Positions 26,519-37,614 of a stretch of DNA of 64,000 nucleotides are shown here, one piece after another (the stretch's first letter is position 1; each line of letters starts with the position of its first letter). The stretch comes from Mangifera indica (Eukaryota > Streptophyta > Magnoliopsida > Sapindales > Anacardiaceae). Position numbers and translations under genes: made by a program. The stretch lies in contig NC_058147.1 in NCBI RefSeq assembly GCF_011075055.1, positions 11,036,001-11,100,000 of the forward strand, given 5' to 3'. The notes under the pieces are model-generated. The model saw only the letters and a list, made by a program, of their open reading frames with translations. It made no database searches and was not told the DNA's origin.

Positions 26519-28710
26519 TAGACATAATAAATGGGTTGGGTTGACTGCATGCCAAAATGGCCCGGCTCAGAAGGGCACGTCCCTCCACTGTAGCAAGTTG
26601 TGTTAGACCCATGGGTCTGCAAGGTTGGGCCTTGGGCTTGGGCATCAGACTCATGGGCTGACTTGACCCAGCCCATGCATCACGCAAATTGAATTAAAAA
26701 AACAAAAAAAACTAAACTAGACCTTATAATTGGGCAGCTTGGGAAATTTAAATTTTTTTTATTTTTTATATAAATTCACCCTTCTCCACTCTTTAAACCA
26801 CAATGGTTTTAAAATCAAATTAGATCAGTCGATTCAATCGATTGAATCAAGAACTGGTTTCAAATTCGGTTTGATTAATATAAAAAAATAGTTTTTTTAT
26901 TGAACTGGTCAAACTGGGTTTGATCAAAATTTTGAATATTTTTGAGTAATTTAATTATTTTTTATTAGATTGGATGAATTTCTAAATGTTTTTAAGGAAA
27001 AATAAGTTCAAAAATAAAATAAAAAAAGAAAAAAAAGTATCTCATATTCATTGAAATGTGTTCTATAGGTAATAATTTACAGAATTATGTTTTTTTTTTT
27101 GTATCATAAGATTAAGACTTTTTTAATTTTAATTGTTTTATTAAAATCAAATGAATAATTGTTACTTCTTAAAAAGGACATATTCTAATCTCCATAAGTG
27201 TGAGTATTTTAATTGATTTTTTTTTATAAATTTTTAAGCAAAATTTATTCATTATAATTTGATAATAAGTTGAACTGGTTGATTCTTTGGTTGAACCGAT
27301 CAAACTATGAACCAATGATACAATCGGTTCGATCACTGGTCTAGTTTTAAAAACATTACTAAACCATACATATCCAGTTTAATTTTTCATTCTCTGTCTA
27401 CATTCTCTTATGTCAATCTCTTTTATATTCAACATTTTTTTTATTCAATTTTAATATTTTAATTTCAATGTCAATTTCCTCTACATTCTATTCATTCAAT
27501 TTTTGTATTATTTTTTAGGTCTTTGGTTTAAATTTTTTTAAATAAATATTTAAATTTACTAATATAAATTTTCTTCCAAATTAATATAACCAAAGACCGT
27601 AAATTGCAAGTCGATCTTGCAAATCATATTTTGTTTATATTTTCAAATAATGTATAATTATTTTAAATTATTAATTATCGTATCTAATTAAAAAAACATT
27701 TTAAATTTATTGATGCTGTTGTGATAGACTTACTTTTTTATAACTACGTCTTCATGATTTACCCTATACTTGAGTGAGACAACTACATTTCACATACTCC
27801 ATTAGCAAGAAGATTCTACTAACTTGCGTGTTTGGTCTTCAAACAATGTCACTTGTAATTTTTGTTGTTTCGATTACTGTCACCATTCTCTTAATGTTTA
27901 TCAACAACATAATTTCTTTATTGTTTTTACAATTTTGTTAATTATTGTTTTTCTTTACAATATTATTATAATGAAAAAAATTTAATCTACTCTAAAGGGA
28001 AAAAGGTATGCAAATGATTAGAATGACTTAACTTTGTAGACTCAATTAATCGAACATAAGTGTAATATAAACACTTTAACAAAGACCGTGTAAGGTCTAT
28101 GTTACACTATCTCTGTTATAGTGTTACATTGCACCCATTTTTAATCAATTGATTCTACAAAAATGAAGTCGTTCCAATCATTTAAAGGCCTTTTTTTTTT
28201 TGTTTTGAACATATTAAGTATTTTTATTATCAAAATATTTTAAAAAAAATTAATAAAATTGTAAAAGCAAAATAGAAATAAGTTCTTAATAGACATTAAT
28301 GGAATGGTGACAATAGCATGTATCGAAAAGATGCAAGAGACACTATCAGATGCCCACTCGTGTGAGTTATTCTGTTCTTCTTGATGGTTGAGTGTATAAA
28401 AAATAGTTGCCTTAGCTTAAGTGTCTGGTAAATTAAGAGGATGTAGTTAGAAAAAACAAATCCATTGCAACATCATCGATAAAATAAAAAAGTTTGTTTA
28501 ATTAGATAGGATAATTAGTAATACACAATGATTTAATATCATTTGAAAATATAAATAAAATGTGATTTGGAAGATTGACTTGTAATTAAAAATCCTCAAT
28601 TGTATGATTTGTGTTGTGGGCTTTATATATTTATAGGGTCGGTTCGACATATCCCCTCGGCTCGATGGGCCATGCCATAGCTGGCCTGACTCGACCTGTT
28701 GCTACCTCTA
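26519..28710. mobile_element. hAT-type element (2192 bp) nested in R1
   Basis: The left end is TAGACATAATAAATGGGTTG and the right end, read inward, is TAGAGGTAGCAACAGGTCGA. Eight-base duplications flank it: CTCAAAGA (26511-26518) and CCCAAAGA (28711-28718), one mismatch. The R1 copies at about 240 and 6890 are continuous through this point (ACCCGAAACATTC type site), confirming insertion. The ends are rich in GGGCC/CCCGGC words near 26560-26680 and 28640-28700. No transposase frame survives, so it is non-autonomous or decayed. Confidence 0.75.
26805..27354. mobile_element. MITE nested in the hAT element (550 bp)
   Basis: The ends are inverted copies: GGTTTTAAAATCAAATTAGA on the left and GTTTTTAAAACTAGACCAGT read inward from the right. 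Both are followed by RTCGATTCAATCG/ATCGAACCGATTG-type words. It resembles the widespread plant MITEs with TTTTAAAACC-A-GACC termini. A target duplication is not clear. It makes this locus a three-level nest: MITE in hAT in R1. Confidence 0.5.
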
Positions 28711-29359
28711 CCCAAAGACATTCATTTTTATTTTACAAATCTTTTAAGTAGACTTGTAAAAAATTATTTGTAGTTTATTTGTTTCTTTTTTTTTTTTAAT
28801 TAGTGTGTTATAAATACTACTTATTTGAGCTTATTAGGTTTGATGTGTCATATTCATATACCTATTAATGGTTTTAATATTTGTGACAATCACATTTATT
28901 ATATGAATTGCAAATTAAATTTCTTAAATATTTGACAAGTAGTTGTTAATCATATTGGTTATCAATTGTATTATTTTAAAATTAAAGTTGTAGATTTATT
29001 TGAATTCTTGATCATGATATTATGTTTTTTTTAATTTATACAATTTATCATATAAAAAGACAATAAACAAGTTATTAATATTAACTAGAAATAAAACAAT
29101 TTTATTTAGACAAAACATCGTTTTATGTCACAATGTCTCATTGTGTATTATTTTGCAACAGATTATATTATTTTTTGACATTTAACTAAGTGTTTTGTTT
29201 TGTAATTAATTATATCATTACATATTGTTTTTTGAAACAACTTTACCTATTATATAGTTTGAATTAATTTAGGTCAGTTCAGGTTAACACAAAAATATTT
29301 TAATTTGGTTTAGGGTTAAAAATTTTTAACATGATTCTATTTCGAAACTGCCAGGTCTA

Positions 29360-29760
29360 AAAATGTACAATGAACAAATATTGCCTCTGGAATTTGATTT
29401 GAATAAGGTGATTTTCCACTATTCTTTAATCATATTCATTGCAGTTCCCTTTCATGTATTTTATAACAGTCTATTTTTATCAACTTTCTTGGATTGCTTT
29501 GGCTTGTTTAAGTGATCATATCGTTCTTCTAATCCCAGCTTTTATATATAGACAGAGACAAATTAATTGTCAAAGAATTTTTCTATATATATATAAAATA
29601 AAGAAAAAGAATTTGTTTAAATATTAAAAACTCTAATCAATGGAGGATTCTGATTCTCCGAAATAAATATACAGCTTGATAAACTTGGAGAAATTAGCCC
29701 AAATGCGAATATGAACAGAAAACAAGAGTTTTGTTTCAATGAGTTCATAAAATATTGGGC
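29360..29760. other. Unmatched spacer in duplicated block
   Basis: This stretch has no counterpart in the parental block near 15.2 kb. It holds no convincing gene; the plus frame 29439-29627 lacks any motif. The sequence rejoins the parental match near 29775 (CCCTTTCCCCTATACAAAG). Confidence 0.45.
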
Positions 29761-30037
29761 TTCTGCCCAACCCCCTTTCCCCTATACAAAGTAAGTTTTC
29801 CCACAAGTACCATTTTTTTTACTGCAAAAGAATCTCACAAGTACCATTCAGGAAAGACCAATTCAAAATCATTCGTTAAGCAACCATGGCATATCGCTCT
29901 CCCCAGTCTGACGATCACAAGCAAAGAAGCTTTCCTTGGAGAGATCAGCCGCCTTTCCCAGTAAAATTAGTTGAATTTCCAGGAGGATACCATGTTTAAA
30001 AGAAAGCAGAGTAAAGAGCTCTGGAGAATCATTGGGC

Positions 30038-30226
30038 TTATATTCCGTGATTGTATGTCTGACTACGAACCTCATTGTTTTTGTGGGTTCCAGCCTTCTT
30101 AACACAAGCTTTACGAACAGCCTGTTGTATTTGTCTCTCATGCTCTTTTAGTATGTCATCCATGTTTTCTCCAAGAGGCATCAACGGTCCAGAGCACTGA
30201 ATCTTGTTTTTCTTTGGTACATACCC
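30038..30226 (-). pseudogene. Orphan last exon of the CDK-like kinase
   Basis: This minus-strand exon keeps the AG acceptor and an open frame beginning GYVPKKNKIQ, with LMPLGENMDDILKEHERQ and IQQAVRKACV, ending in an early TAA (30038-30040). It corresponds to the final coding exon of the kinase at 15768-15571 but is several codons shorter. None of the other six exons is present, so there is no kinase domain. It was carried along when the neighbouring DUF179 gene was duplicated. Confidence 0.85.
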
Positions 30227-30258
30227 CTGGCATAACAGAAATGCATTTCATATTTACA

Positions 30259-30651
30259 GAATAACCAGTGTTGCATCATTCCGATTAATCTTTTGAAAAA
30301 TGACCCAATGTATTAGAACAGCACTAAACATGTGCTCCTCTAAATCAAGGAAATGACTTCTCTCTCGTTTTCTCTCTGTTTCTTCTTCTTCTGCGTTGAC
30401 TTCACTTAAATCTCGAATCTTGATTTCTCATAAACTTCTTCTTGAATCAATCTGACTCTCAGTTTTCAATATTCCAACTTGGTAAACGAACTAGTTTTAC
30501 AATTATCATATTTTTTTGATATCGATTCGATTTTTGGATATTTCTGAACACACCTAATTGGAAGTTAATATTCTATCATGCTTGTGGTAGTGGTTGTTGT
30601 TTCGACTGCAGTGGCGGTGACGTGGAGGTTGATGCTGCTAGTGTTGTAGAG
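30259..30651. other. Host sequence left of the copia element
   Basis: There is a CT-rich tract near 30355-30420 and a GGTGG/GTTGTT-rich tract at 30585-30645. No gene is recognised. It ends with the TAGAG target site of the retrotransposon (30647-30651). Confidence 0.45.
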
Positions 30652-30980
30652 TGTTAGTATAAGGGTGTAACTGTAAGATGGCCAAACTTGAGGTACTAAG
30701 AGGTGAGCTCCAAAAATGAAGAGGACTTAACTGTTATGTGTAAACAATTGAGGCATTGATTGGTAGTTTAGCCACACGCATATGAAAGGCGGTGGTAATT
30801 GTAAATATATTAAACGATTTGCAATTAAATAAAATAAAAACCCTATCTCTCTCTCTTTTCTAAAACATTCCAGAGAGTTCCTCACTCTCTTCATCTTCTA
30901 TTCGCTCACTCTGTCTGCAAATCTAGGGTTAGATCCTGATAAAAGAATCCTCCGTTTGGCTTATCTCGCATATCCTTTCA
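30652..30980 (+). repeat. 5' LTR of the copia element
   Basis: It is 329 bp, TG...CA, differing from the 3' LTR by three G/A transitions. One of them falls in the putative TATA box: this copy reads CATATGAAAGG where the 3' LTR reads CATATAAAAGG. That change may weaken transcription from this copy. A CT-rich tract (CTCTCTCTCTT) lies downstream, as in many LTR leaders. Confidence 0.95.
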
Positions 30981-30993
30981 TGGTATCAGAGCC
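30981..30993 (+). promoter_or_regulatory. Primer-binding site (initiator Met-tRNA)
   Basis: TGGTATCAGAGCC follows the LTR end with no gap and has the standard sequence used by plant copia elements to anneal the 3' end of initiator Met-tRNA for minus-strand DNA synthesis. Confidence 0.93.
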
Positions 30994-31139
30994 AAAGACT
31001 CACGTCTTCAGATCTGGACCTGTGTGTGGAAAAAGCTGAGGTATCAAAAAAAAAAAAAAACGATTACTGTGATAATGATTTTTTGTTGTATATTTTGCTT
31101 TTTGTATACTTTGTTTTTTTGTTTTTTTTTGGTTTGTTC

Positions 31140-31402
31140 CTTCTTGGTCATGAGATGACGAATGATTTGCTCTCTGTAAGATTTTCATGTTAGCCAGTTC
31201 CTTTCTTGGTCATGAGATGACGAATGATTTGCTCTCTATAACATTTTCATGTTAGCTAGTTCGTTGTTTGATTGTTGATATCGAATGAGTTGTTCTCTGC
31301 TAGATTTACATGGAATGAGTTGTTCTCTGCTAGATTTACATGGAATGAGTTGTTCTCTGCTAGATTTACATGGAATGAGTTGTTCTCTGCTAGATTTACA
31401 TG
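31140..31402 (+). repeat. Tandem repeats in the copia leader
   Basis: Four perfect copies of a 30-base unit containing GAATGAGTTGTTCTCTGCTA occupy 31283-31402. Two longer units of about 65 bases, each containing GGTCATGAGATGACGAATGA, precede them (about 31140-31260). Diverged versions (AACGAATGATTTG-TCTCTGC) continue to about 31740. The open frame across the 30-mers arises because the unit is a multiple of three; it is not a gene. Confidence 0.85.
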
Positions 31403-32477
31403 CTATTCATTTTTTTGTTTGGTTGTTAATAACGAATGATTTGTTCTCTGCAAGATTTACACGTTATTCAGTTTTTTTTAGACCTGTTTGACACCAAGAT
31501 ATTTGAACTTGAGTCGGTTTGCATGTTAGCCAGTTCAGTGTTTGATTGTTAATAACGAATGATTTGATCTCTACTAGATTTGCATGCTATTTAGGTTTTC
31601 TGTTTGTTTGTTAATAATGAATGATTTGTCCTCTGCAAGATTTACACGTTATTCAGTCCCTTTTTTACTAGATCTGTTTGATTCCATGATACTCCTCTGC
31701 AAGAGTTACACGTTATTCAGTTCCTTTTACTAGATCTGTTTGATTCCAAGATATTTGAACTTGATTCGGTTCTTTGTTTTTAATATGTAAAGTATCAGAT
31801 TTGATTTAGTACTATCTGGTCTGCATGTTTTCTTTATCTGTTTTTTTAATATACTGGATTTTTTCTGCATATATAACAGGATAGCTTGATGTCCTCTTCA
31901 ATCTGTGTGCATCTGATATACTGCCTATATGCAAAATTTTTTTTTTTTCAGTTAGTTCAACGTGTTAAGCTGTTATCTCAGTGCTGAAGTTCCCTATTAG
32001 GTCCTTTCCCTTAAATAGGTTGACTCTTTTTTCTGGATGTGATTATTTAGGTCTAGTTTTCTGAGATTTTTTTGTTAATTGGCTTTGATTCCTTTAAAAT
32101 AAATCTAGTTTTTGGATGTTATGTCTCTGGTGTGCATTGCTTGTCTCTTGGTAGTATAATCAGTGTGTAGTCTGCCTCCTAGTTACATGAACTGGCAACT
32201 CGAGGGTGTAGTGCTACTGGCGCGAAAGAGGAGGTTTATTTAAAACCTCGTCCCTCTGGTATAACAAGGTTCTGTAACTCTGATGCAAGCTATAACAATG
32301 GTTATAACATTTATAATTGCCACTTTATACTGTTAGTTGAAATGTTGAAAAATAATACAAGTAATATTACTGTTTTTTTTTTTTGTGGTGCATTGTAGTG
32401 TGATCCTGGTGTGTTTCTCTTAAATCTGTTAAGCCCTTACAAATTTATCCTATCCCGGTGTGGTTTTCTTTAATTCT

Positions 32478-34349
32478 ATGGAAAATTCAGCCAGTTCTGT
32501 TGTAGAAGGTATCTCCACTAGTGGGGGAACCTCTAGTTGCTCCTCTCACCTACAATCCATTAGTCCCAAACTTGATAAGTCTAACTTCAATTTTTGGAGA
32601 TCCCAAATCCTGTTTACTGTTGGTGCTCATGGTCTAGATAATCACCTTCTAGGCTTCTCAAACTGCCCTCCTCCTTACATACAAATTCAAACTGAAGATC
32701 AGTTAATCTTAAAAAAGCCAAATCCTGAGTACTCACTTTGGCAAAAGACTGATAAACAGCTAATGAGTTGGCTTCTATCTTCAATCTCTGCATGCATGTT
32801 TAGGGTAATATCCAAGTGTCAACATGCTCATGATCTTTGGGTCACTCTTGAAAATGAATTCTTATCTGAGTCTAAGTCTCAACTGTTGCATATGAAAAAC
32901 TTGATGCAAACTACAAAAAAGAACAATATGAGCATTACTGAATATTTTGAAAAAATGAAAGAGTATGCTGAGATCCTTATGTATGGGGGACACAATGTTA
33001 CTGATGATGAGGTCTTAAGTCACATTTTGGATGGATTAGAATTTGACTATGACTCAGCTGTAATCACCCTTAACTCCAGAATGGAGTCGAAATATGACAA
33101 ACCCACTCTTCAAGATGCCCAATATCTGTTACAAAAACATGAACTTAGACTTTCCAAAGCCCAGCAATCTTTCACATCTAATGTGTCTTTGGAATTTCAT
33201 GGTGCCCACTCTGTCAACTTAGTTAAACCTTTGGATAAATCCCCTAAACCTACAATAAATAGTCACAAACCTTCTGCTACTCACACTGAAGAGAACAAAC
33301 ATTCATACACTGGAAATTGTGTTCCTCCTGGGTCCTTGAATTATGGTCAACACACTTACAATCAGACTCTACCACCGTACTATAATCAAACACATTTCCC
33401 TGGTCCTCCTAACTATAGACATTCTGGTCAGAACAATTTCCCTTACCAGTCTTACAATAGCTTAGCTAGGGGTAGAGGAAGAAGTGAAGGAAGAGGTCGT
33501 GTCATCTGTCAACTGTGTAATAAACTAGGACATTTTTCCATACAATGCTACCATAGGTATAATCATAACTACAGTAATCAAAATGTCATGCCCCAATTCT
33601 ACCCTGGTTCTGTTCCACCAACTCAATCTTATTACTCTCAACCCATATCCCTATCACACAATACCTATCATCAGTCAGAACAATACCAACCAATGTTAGT
33701 TCCCCACACTCCTCAGTATAGTACAAATTTTCCAGCAACTCATCTCACGAATTTTGGCACTGCACAAACATCTCCTAATGCTCACCAAGCATATCTTACC
33801 CAGAATTACTTTCAACCCAATGTTACTCCTCATAACACTGTCAGAACCCCTTCCAATAATGCTCCAGGTGTTATCAATACACCTATAGCCAGTCCTACTA
33901 CCCTGCAAGATGGTGCTTGGTTTATGGACTCAGGAGCTACTGATCATGTCACTGCTGATCCCTCTCAGCTTGCAACAGCCTTCACCTATCAAGGCACTGA
34001 TCAACTCCAAGTGGGAAATGGTGAGAATCTTCTTATCTCTCATACTGGTCAGTTAGTCTTACCAAGTTTTATCCACAACAAAGCTGTTCACTTGAAGAAT
34101 GTACTTTGTGTTCCCCACATTACTAGGAATCTCCTCAGTATATCTAGAATCACCAAAGACAATAATGTTCTAGTTGAATTTTCAACTGACAAATGTGTGA
34201 TTAAAGATAGACTGAGTAATGCTGTCTTATTGCAGGGAACCCTTAGAGATGGCCTCTATATGCTGTCTCTGCCCAAACCATCTGGTTCCCAAACTCAAAA
34301 CAAGACTAAAAATAATATTGGCTCAAAGGGTCTCATACTGTCCTGTTAG
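32478..34349 (+). CDS. Copia Gag plus protease, ends at a TAG stop
   Basis: The first in-frame ATG (32478) gives MENSASSVVEG; the frame runs 623 codons to a TAG at 34347. N-terminal copia-type gag with SPKLDKSNFNFWRSQ is followed by a gag core (LWQKTDKQLMSWLLSSI, YFEKMKEYAEIL) and then a Q/N/P-rich linker. A zinc knuckle CQLCNKLGHFSIQC (CX2CX4HX4C) binds RNA, and the aspartic protease motif WFMDSGATDHVT follows. The same frame continues beyond the stop into integrase, so the TAG truncates what was one polyprotein. The Gag part itself is intact and could in principle still form particles. Confidence 0.88.
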   Translation: MENSASSVVEGISTSGGTSSCSSHLQSISPKLDKSNFNFWRSQILFTVGAHGLDNHLLGFSNCPPPYIQIQTEDQLILKKPNPEYSLWQKTDKQLMSWLLSSISACMFRVISKCQHAHDLWVTLENEFLSESKSQLLHMKNLMQTTKKNNMSITEYFEKMKEYAEILMYGGHNVTDDEVLSHILDGLEFDYDSAVITLNSRMESKYDKPTLQDAQYLLQKHELRLSKAQQSFTSNVSLEFHGAHSVNLVKPLDKSPKPTINSHKPSATHTEENKHSYTGNCVPPGSLNYGQHTYNQTLPPYYNQTHFPGPPNYRHSGQNNFPYQSYNSLARGRGRSEGRGRVICQLCNKLGHFSIQCYHRYNHNYSNQNVMPQFYPGSVPPTQSYYSQPISLSHNTYHQSEQYQPMLVPHTPQYSTNFPATHLTNFGTAQTSPNAHQAYLTQNYFQPNVTPHNTVRTPSNNAPGVINTPIASPTTLQDGAWFMDSGATDHVTADPSQLATAFTYQGTDQLQVGNGENLLISHTGQLVLPSFIHNKAVHLKNVLCVPHITRNLLSISRITKDNNVLVEFSTDKCVIKDRLSNAVLLQGTLRDGLYMLSLPKPSGSQTQNKTKNNIGSKGLILSC

Positions 34350-34391
34350 CATCCCAAACAAAGTGATTGCATTAACAAACCAGTCTGTCCT

Positions 34392-37300
34392 GTGACTCAC
34401 AAGAATAATGACTATCATGTCGTTACTGTTGAAAACAAACAACTCTTGAATGAAAATAATGTTGACAATTTTAAAAACAAAGGTGATTGTACTCCTGTTT
34501 TTACAACAAATTGTGTTGATTGTACTTCTGTTTTTACAACAAATAAGGTTGATTGCAATTCTATTCATGCCACTTCTAATGACAAATTTCTTAAGAATCA
34601 GACAGACAAAGGTACAATTTGTGAAGCTACTATTAAATCTTCCAAGTCTGAATCAACTCAAGCTCTCTGGCGCCCTAGACTAGGTCATCCTAGTTCCAAA
34701 ATTGTTACCACAATTCTCAAATCTATTTGTCCCTTGCAGAGACACTCTAGCAAGAATTTCTTCTGTAATGCATGTCAATTTGGTAAACTAAAGCAGTCTA
34801 GTTTTCCTGTGTCCCAGTCTAGAGCCTCCAAACCTCTTGAACTCATACATACTGATCTTTGGGGACCTTCCCCAACTGTGTCACCTGAGGGATATAGGTA
34901 CTACATTCATTTTATTGATGACTATAGTAGGTTCACGTGGATTTTTCCGCTAAAACTCAAGTCTGAAACTAAGACCACCTTCATGACATTTCATAGGTTA
35001 GTTGAAAGACAGTTCAACAGTAGAATTATATGCGTTCAATCTGATTGGGGATGAGAATATAGATCCTTAGCTCCATACTTAGCTAATCTAGGAATTGCAT
35101 TTAGGCATCCCTGTCCTCATACTCATCAACAAAATGAAAGAGCTGAAAGAAAACATAGGCAAATAGTTGAAACTGGTCTTACTCTGTTAGCCCATTGTGG
35201 TATGCCACTTAAATACTGGTGGCTTGCATTTCAAACAGCTGTGTATCTTAGTAATAGGTTACCTTCTCCTGTTCTTGATTTTCAATCATCTTTTCAATTA
35301 CTGTTCCACAAAAGTCCAAATTATCTTGCCCTCAAAGTGTTTGGGTGTGCTGCATTTCCTTATATAAGACCTTATCAGTCACATAAATTTAGCTTTCACA
35401 CAGAAAAATGTGTCTTTGTTGGGTACAACCTAACTCACAAAGGGTATAGATGCCTGTCCTCCTCAGGAAAAATTTACATCACTTAAAGTGTTAAATTCAA
35501 TGAAACTGTTTTTCCTTTCCTACATGATCCAGATTTTAAACAAAATGAGTTCTCTTCAAAGATGAGTTTTCTTAAACCAGAAGATAGGTGTACTACAACT
35601 TATAAATTTCCTCCTCCACAAATGAGTAAGTCATGTGGTCTTAGTTCTCAAACAAACTGTTCTCCAGAGTTAAACAGATCAAACTCCAGTATTTCTGGTG
35701 TTGAATTATCTGCTTGTGCACCTAATGATGTTCATCAACTCTCTGAGAACTACATTCCATTCCTTGCTACATCAGCATCTCCTCTAGGTCAGTCTGAACC
35801 AGCTGCTTCCATGTCTCAACCAGGCTCATCCAACCCTAACCTACCACAACCTTGTTCAAATACTACCCAATTCAGGTTACCAAGTCCTACTACCACCAGT
35901 CAAAGTAACCAACATGAAACCTATGTGATCAACACACATCCTATGTTAACTAGAACTAAAACAGGAAAACTTCCAAAACCAAAACAATGTATTACCTCTA
36001 GTGCCACAAGATGCTCTGCACATATATCTGTCACTTCCTCTGTTGCCAAAACTGAACCTCAAATAGTTACAAAAGCTTTACTTGATTCAGACTGGAAGCA
36101 AGCTATGCAAGATGAATATAATGCCTTGGTAGCTAATAACACCTGGACTTTAGTTCCTTTGTCTGATGATATGCACGTAGTTAGGTGTAAATGGGTTTTT
36201 AAAGTTAAACATAAACCTGATGGGTCTGTTCAGAGATATAAAGCCAGGTTAGTTGCCAAAGGTTTTCAACAAACACCTGGGATTGACTATTTTGAAACCT
36301 TCAGTCCTGTTGTTAAATCTGCCACTATTAGAATAATCTTGAGTGTTGTTGTAAGTTACAATTGGGAAATTAAACAAATTGATGTGAATAATGCTTTCTT
36401 AAATGGTGATCTCACTGAGACTGTGTTTATGAGCCAACCAGAAGGATTTTCTGAGTGGTCTGAGAGTGGTAAGCAGGTGTGCAAGTTAAATAAAACCCTA
36501 TATGGGCTAAAACAAGCTCCAAGAGCTTGGTTTGAGAAGCTGAGAAATGCTCTGATAACATGGGGTTTTACTTCATCAATCTCAGATGCAAGTCTGTTCA
36601 TCTATAAGTCTAGTCATGTGATTGTGTATGTGCTTGTGTATGTGGATGACATTTTGTTAACTGGCAATGATAGTTCTGTGATCACTCAAGTCATTACTCA
36701 ATTAAATCAAGAATTTACATTAAAAGATTTGGGCGCATTACATTTCTTCTTGGGCTTTGAAGTGCTGCGAAATCACACTGGTCTGCATTTGAGTCAAACT
36801 AAGTATGCAAAAGATCTTCTGTCAAAAACAAATATGCTTGAGTCCAAACCATGTACTACTCCTTTTTTCAATAGAAACCAAACTGTATCCAGAAGACAGT
36901 GAAAAATTTGAACATCCATCTTTGTATAGGAGTCTGATAGGAGGTCTACAGTATTTAACATTTACTAGACCAAATATTACATATTCTGTAAACAAACTCA
37001 GTCAGTTTATGCAAGCTCCCACTAAGTTACAATGGAAAACTTGTAAAAGGGTACTGAGATACATCAATGGAACACTCGACTATGGTCTCTTATTTCATAA
37101 TGCATCTAATCTTCAGTTGGAGTGTTATTCTGACTCTGATTGGGCTAGCAGTTTGCATGATAGAAGGTCCACAACTGGTTACTGTGTTTTTCTTGGAAAA
37201 AATCTGGTTCAATAGAGTTCAAAGAAATAGAAAGTGGTTGCCTTATCCTCCACAGAAGCTGAGTATCGTGCTCTCACACACACAACAACTGAAATTGCCT

Positions 37301-37614
37301 GGTTAAAATCTTTGTTTAGTGAATTGCATTTAGAATGTTTCAAACCACCTGTTATTTGGTGTGACAACCAAAGTGCTAATGCACTCTGTGCAAATCCTGT
37401 TTTTCATGCTCGCACAAAACATATTGAAATTGATGCTCACTATATAAGAGACCAAGTCACTGCCAAAAATGTTGTGGTTCAGTATGTGCCTACTGAATAC
37501 CAAAAGGCAGACATTTTTACCAAAGCCTTGCCTGCTGTTAAATTTGAGAATATACGAAATTCGTTAAATGTGTGCAGTATGAGTTGGTTGGAAAACTCTA
37601 GGAATGGTGACTGA
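34392..37614 (+). pseudogene. Copia pol: integrase, RT and RNase H, broken
   Basis: A zinc-binding pre-integrase (LGHPSSK, CNACQFGKLKQ) leads into the integrase core (HTDLWGP, DDYSRFTW). A TGA at 35052-35054 interrupts this just before the ERAERKHR region, and a TAA at 35484-35486 follows the YNLTHKGYRC block. Reverse transcriptase runs about 36080-36830 with ARLVAKGF, DVNNAFLNGDL, LYGLKQAPRAW and catalytic YVDDILLTG. A frame change of one base occurs in a T-run near 36862. RNase H follows with DSDWA, STTGYC, TEAEYRAL, CDNQSA and HIEIDAHYIRD, ending at 37614; it has TAG stops at 37213 and shortly after. At least four stops and one frameshift mean no working polymerase. Confidence 0.92.

Larger units (their letters stand above)
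26178..29359. repeat. R1 repeat copy 3, reversed, with nested hAT
   Basis: After removing the insertion at 26519-28710, the remaining 990 bases match, in reverse complement, the repeats at 5700-7160 and 1-530. The outer ends read TAGACTTGACAAGTTGACAT and, inward from the right, TAGACCTGGCAGTTTCGAAA, which resembles hAT termini (TAGACYTGRCA). Flanking 8-mers do not match, so hAT membership is tentative. It breaks the duplicated DUF179-kinase block; the original block at 15.2 kb lacks it. Confidence 0.6.
22707..30258. repeat. Segmental copy of the DUF179-kinase tail block
   Basis: From about 22707 the sequence follows 9970 onward: DUF179 5' leader, exon 1, intron 1, exon 2, start of intron 2, DUF179 3' flank, then the last coding exon of the kinase, ending near 30258 (matching about 15800). 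Differences are a loss equivalent to about 11890-12325, loss of about 13232-14770 (rest of intron 2 and all of exon 3), and a gain of more than 3 kb between about 26143 and 29760. Similarity elsewhere is high by eye. Confidence 0.85.

Noticed and set aside
31285..31491. Open frame of repeated 10-residue units as a repeat protein
   Set aside because: It lies in the copia leader and arises from a 30-base tandem repeat whose length is a multiple of three; no start context or domain.
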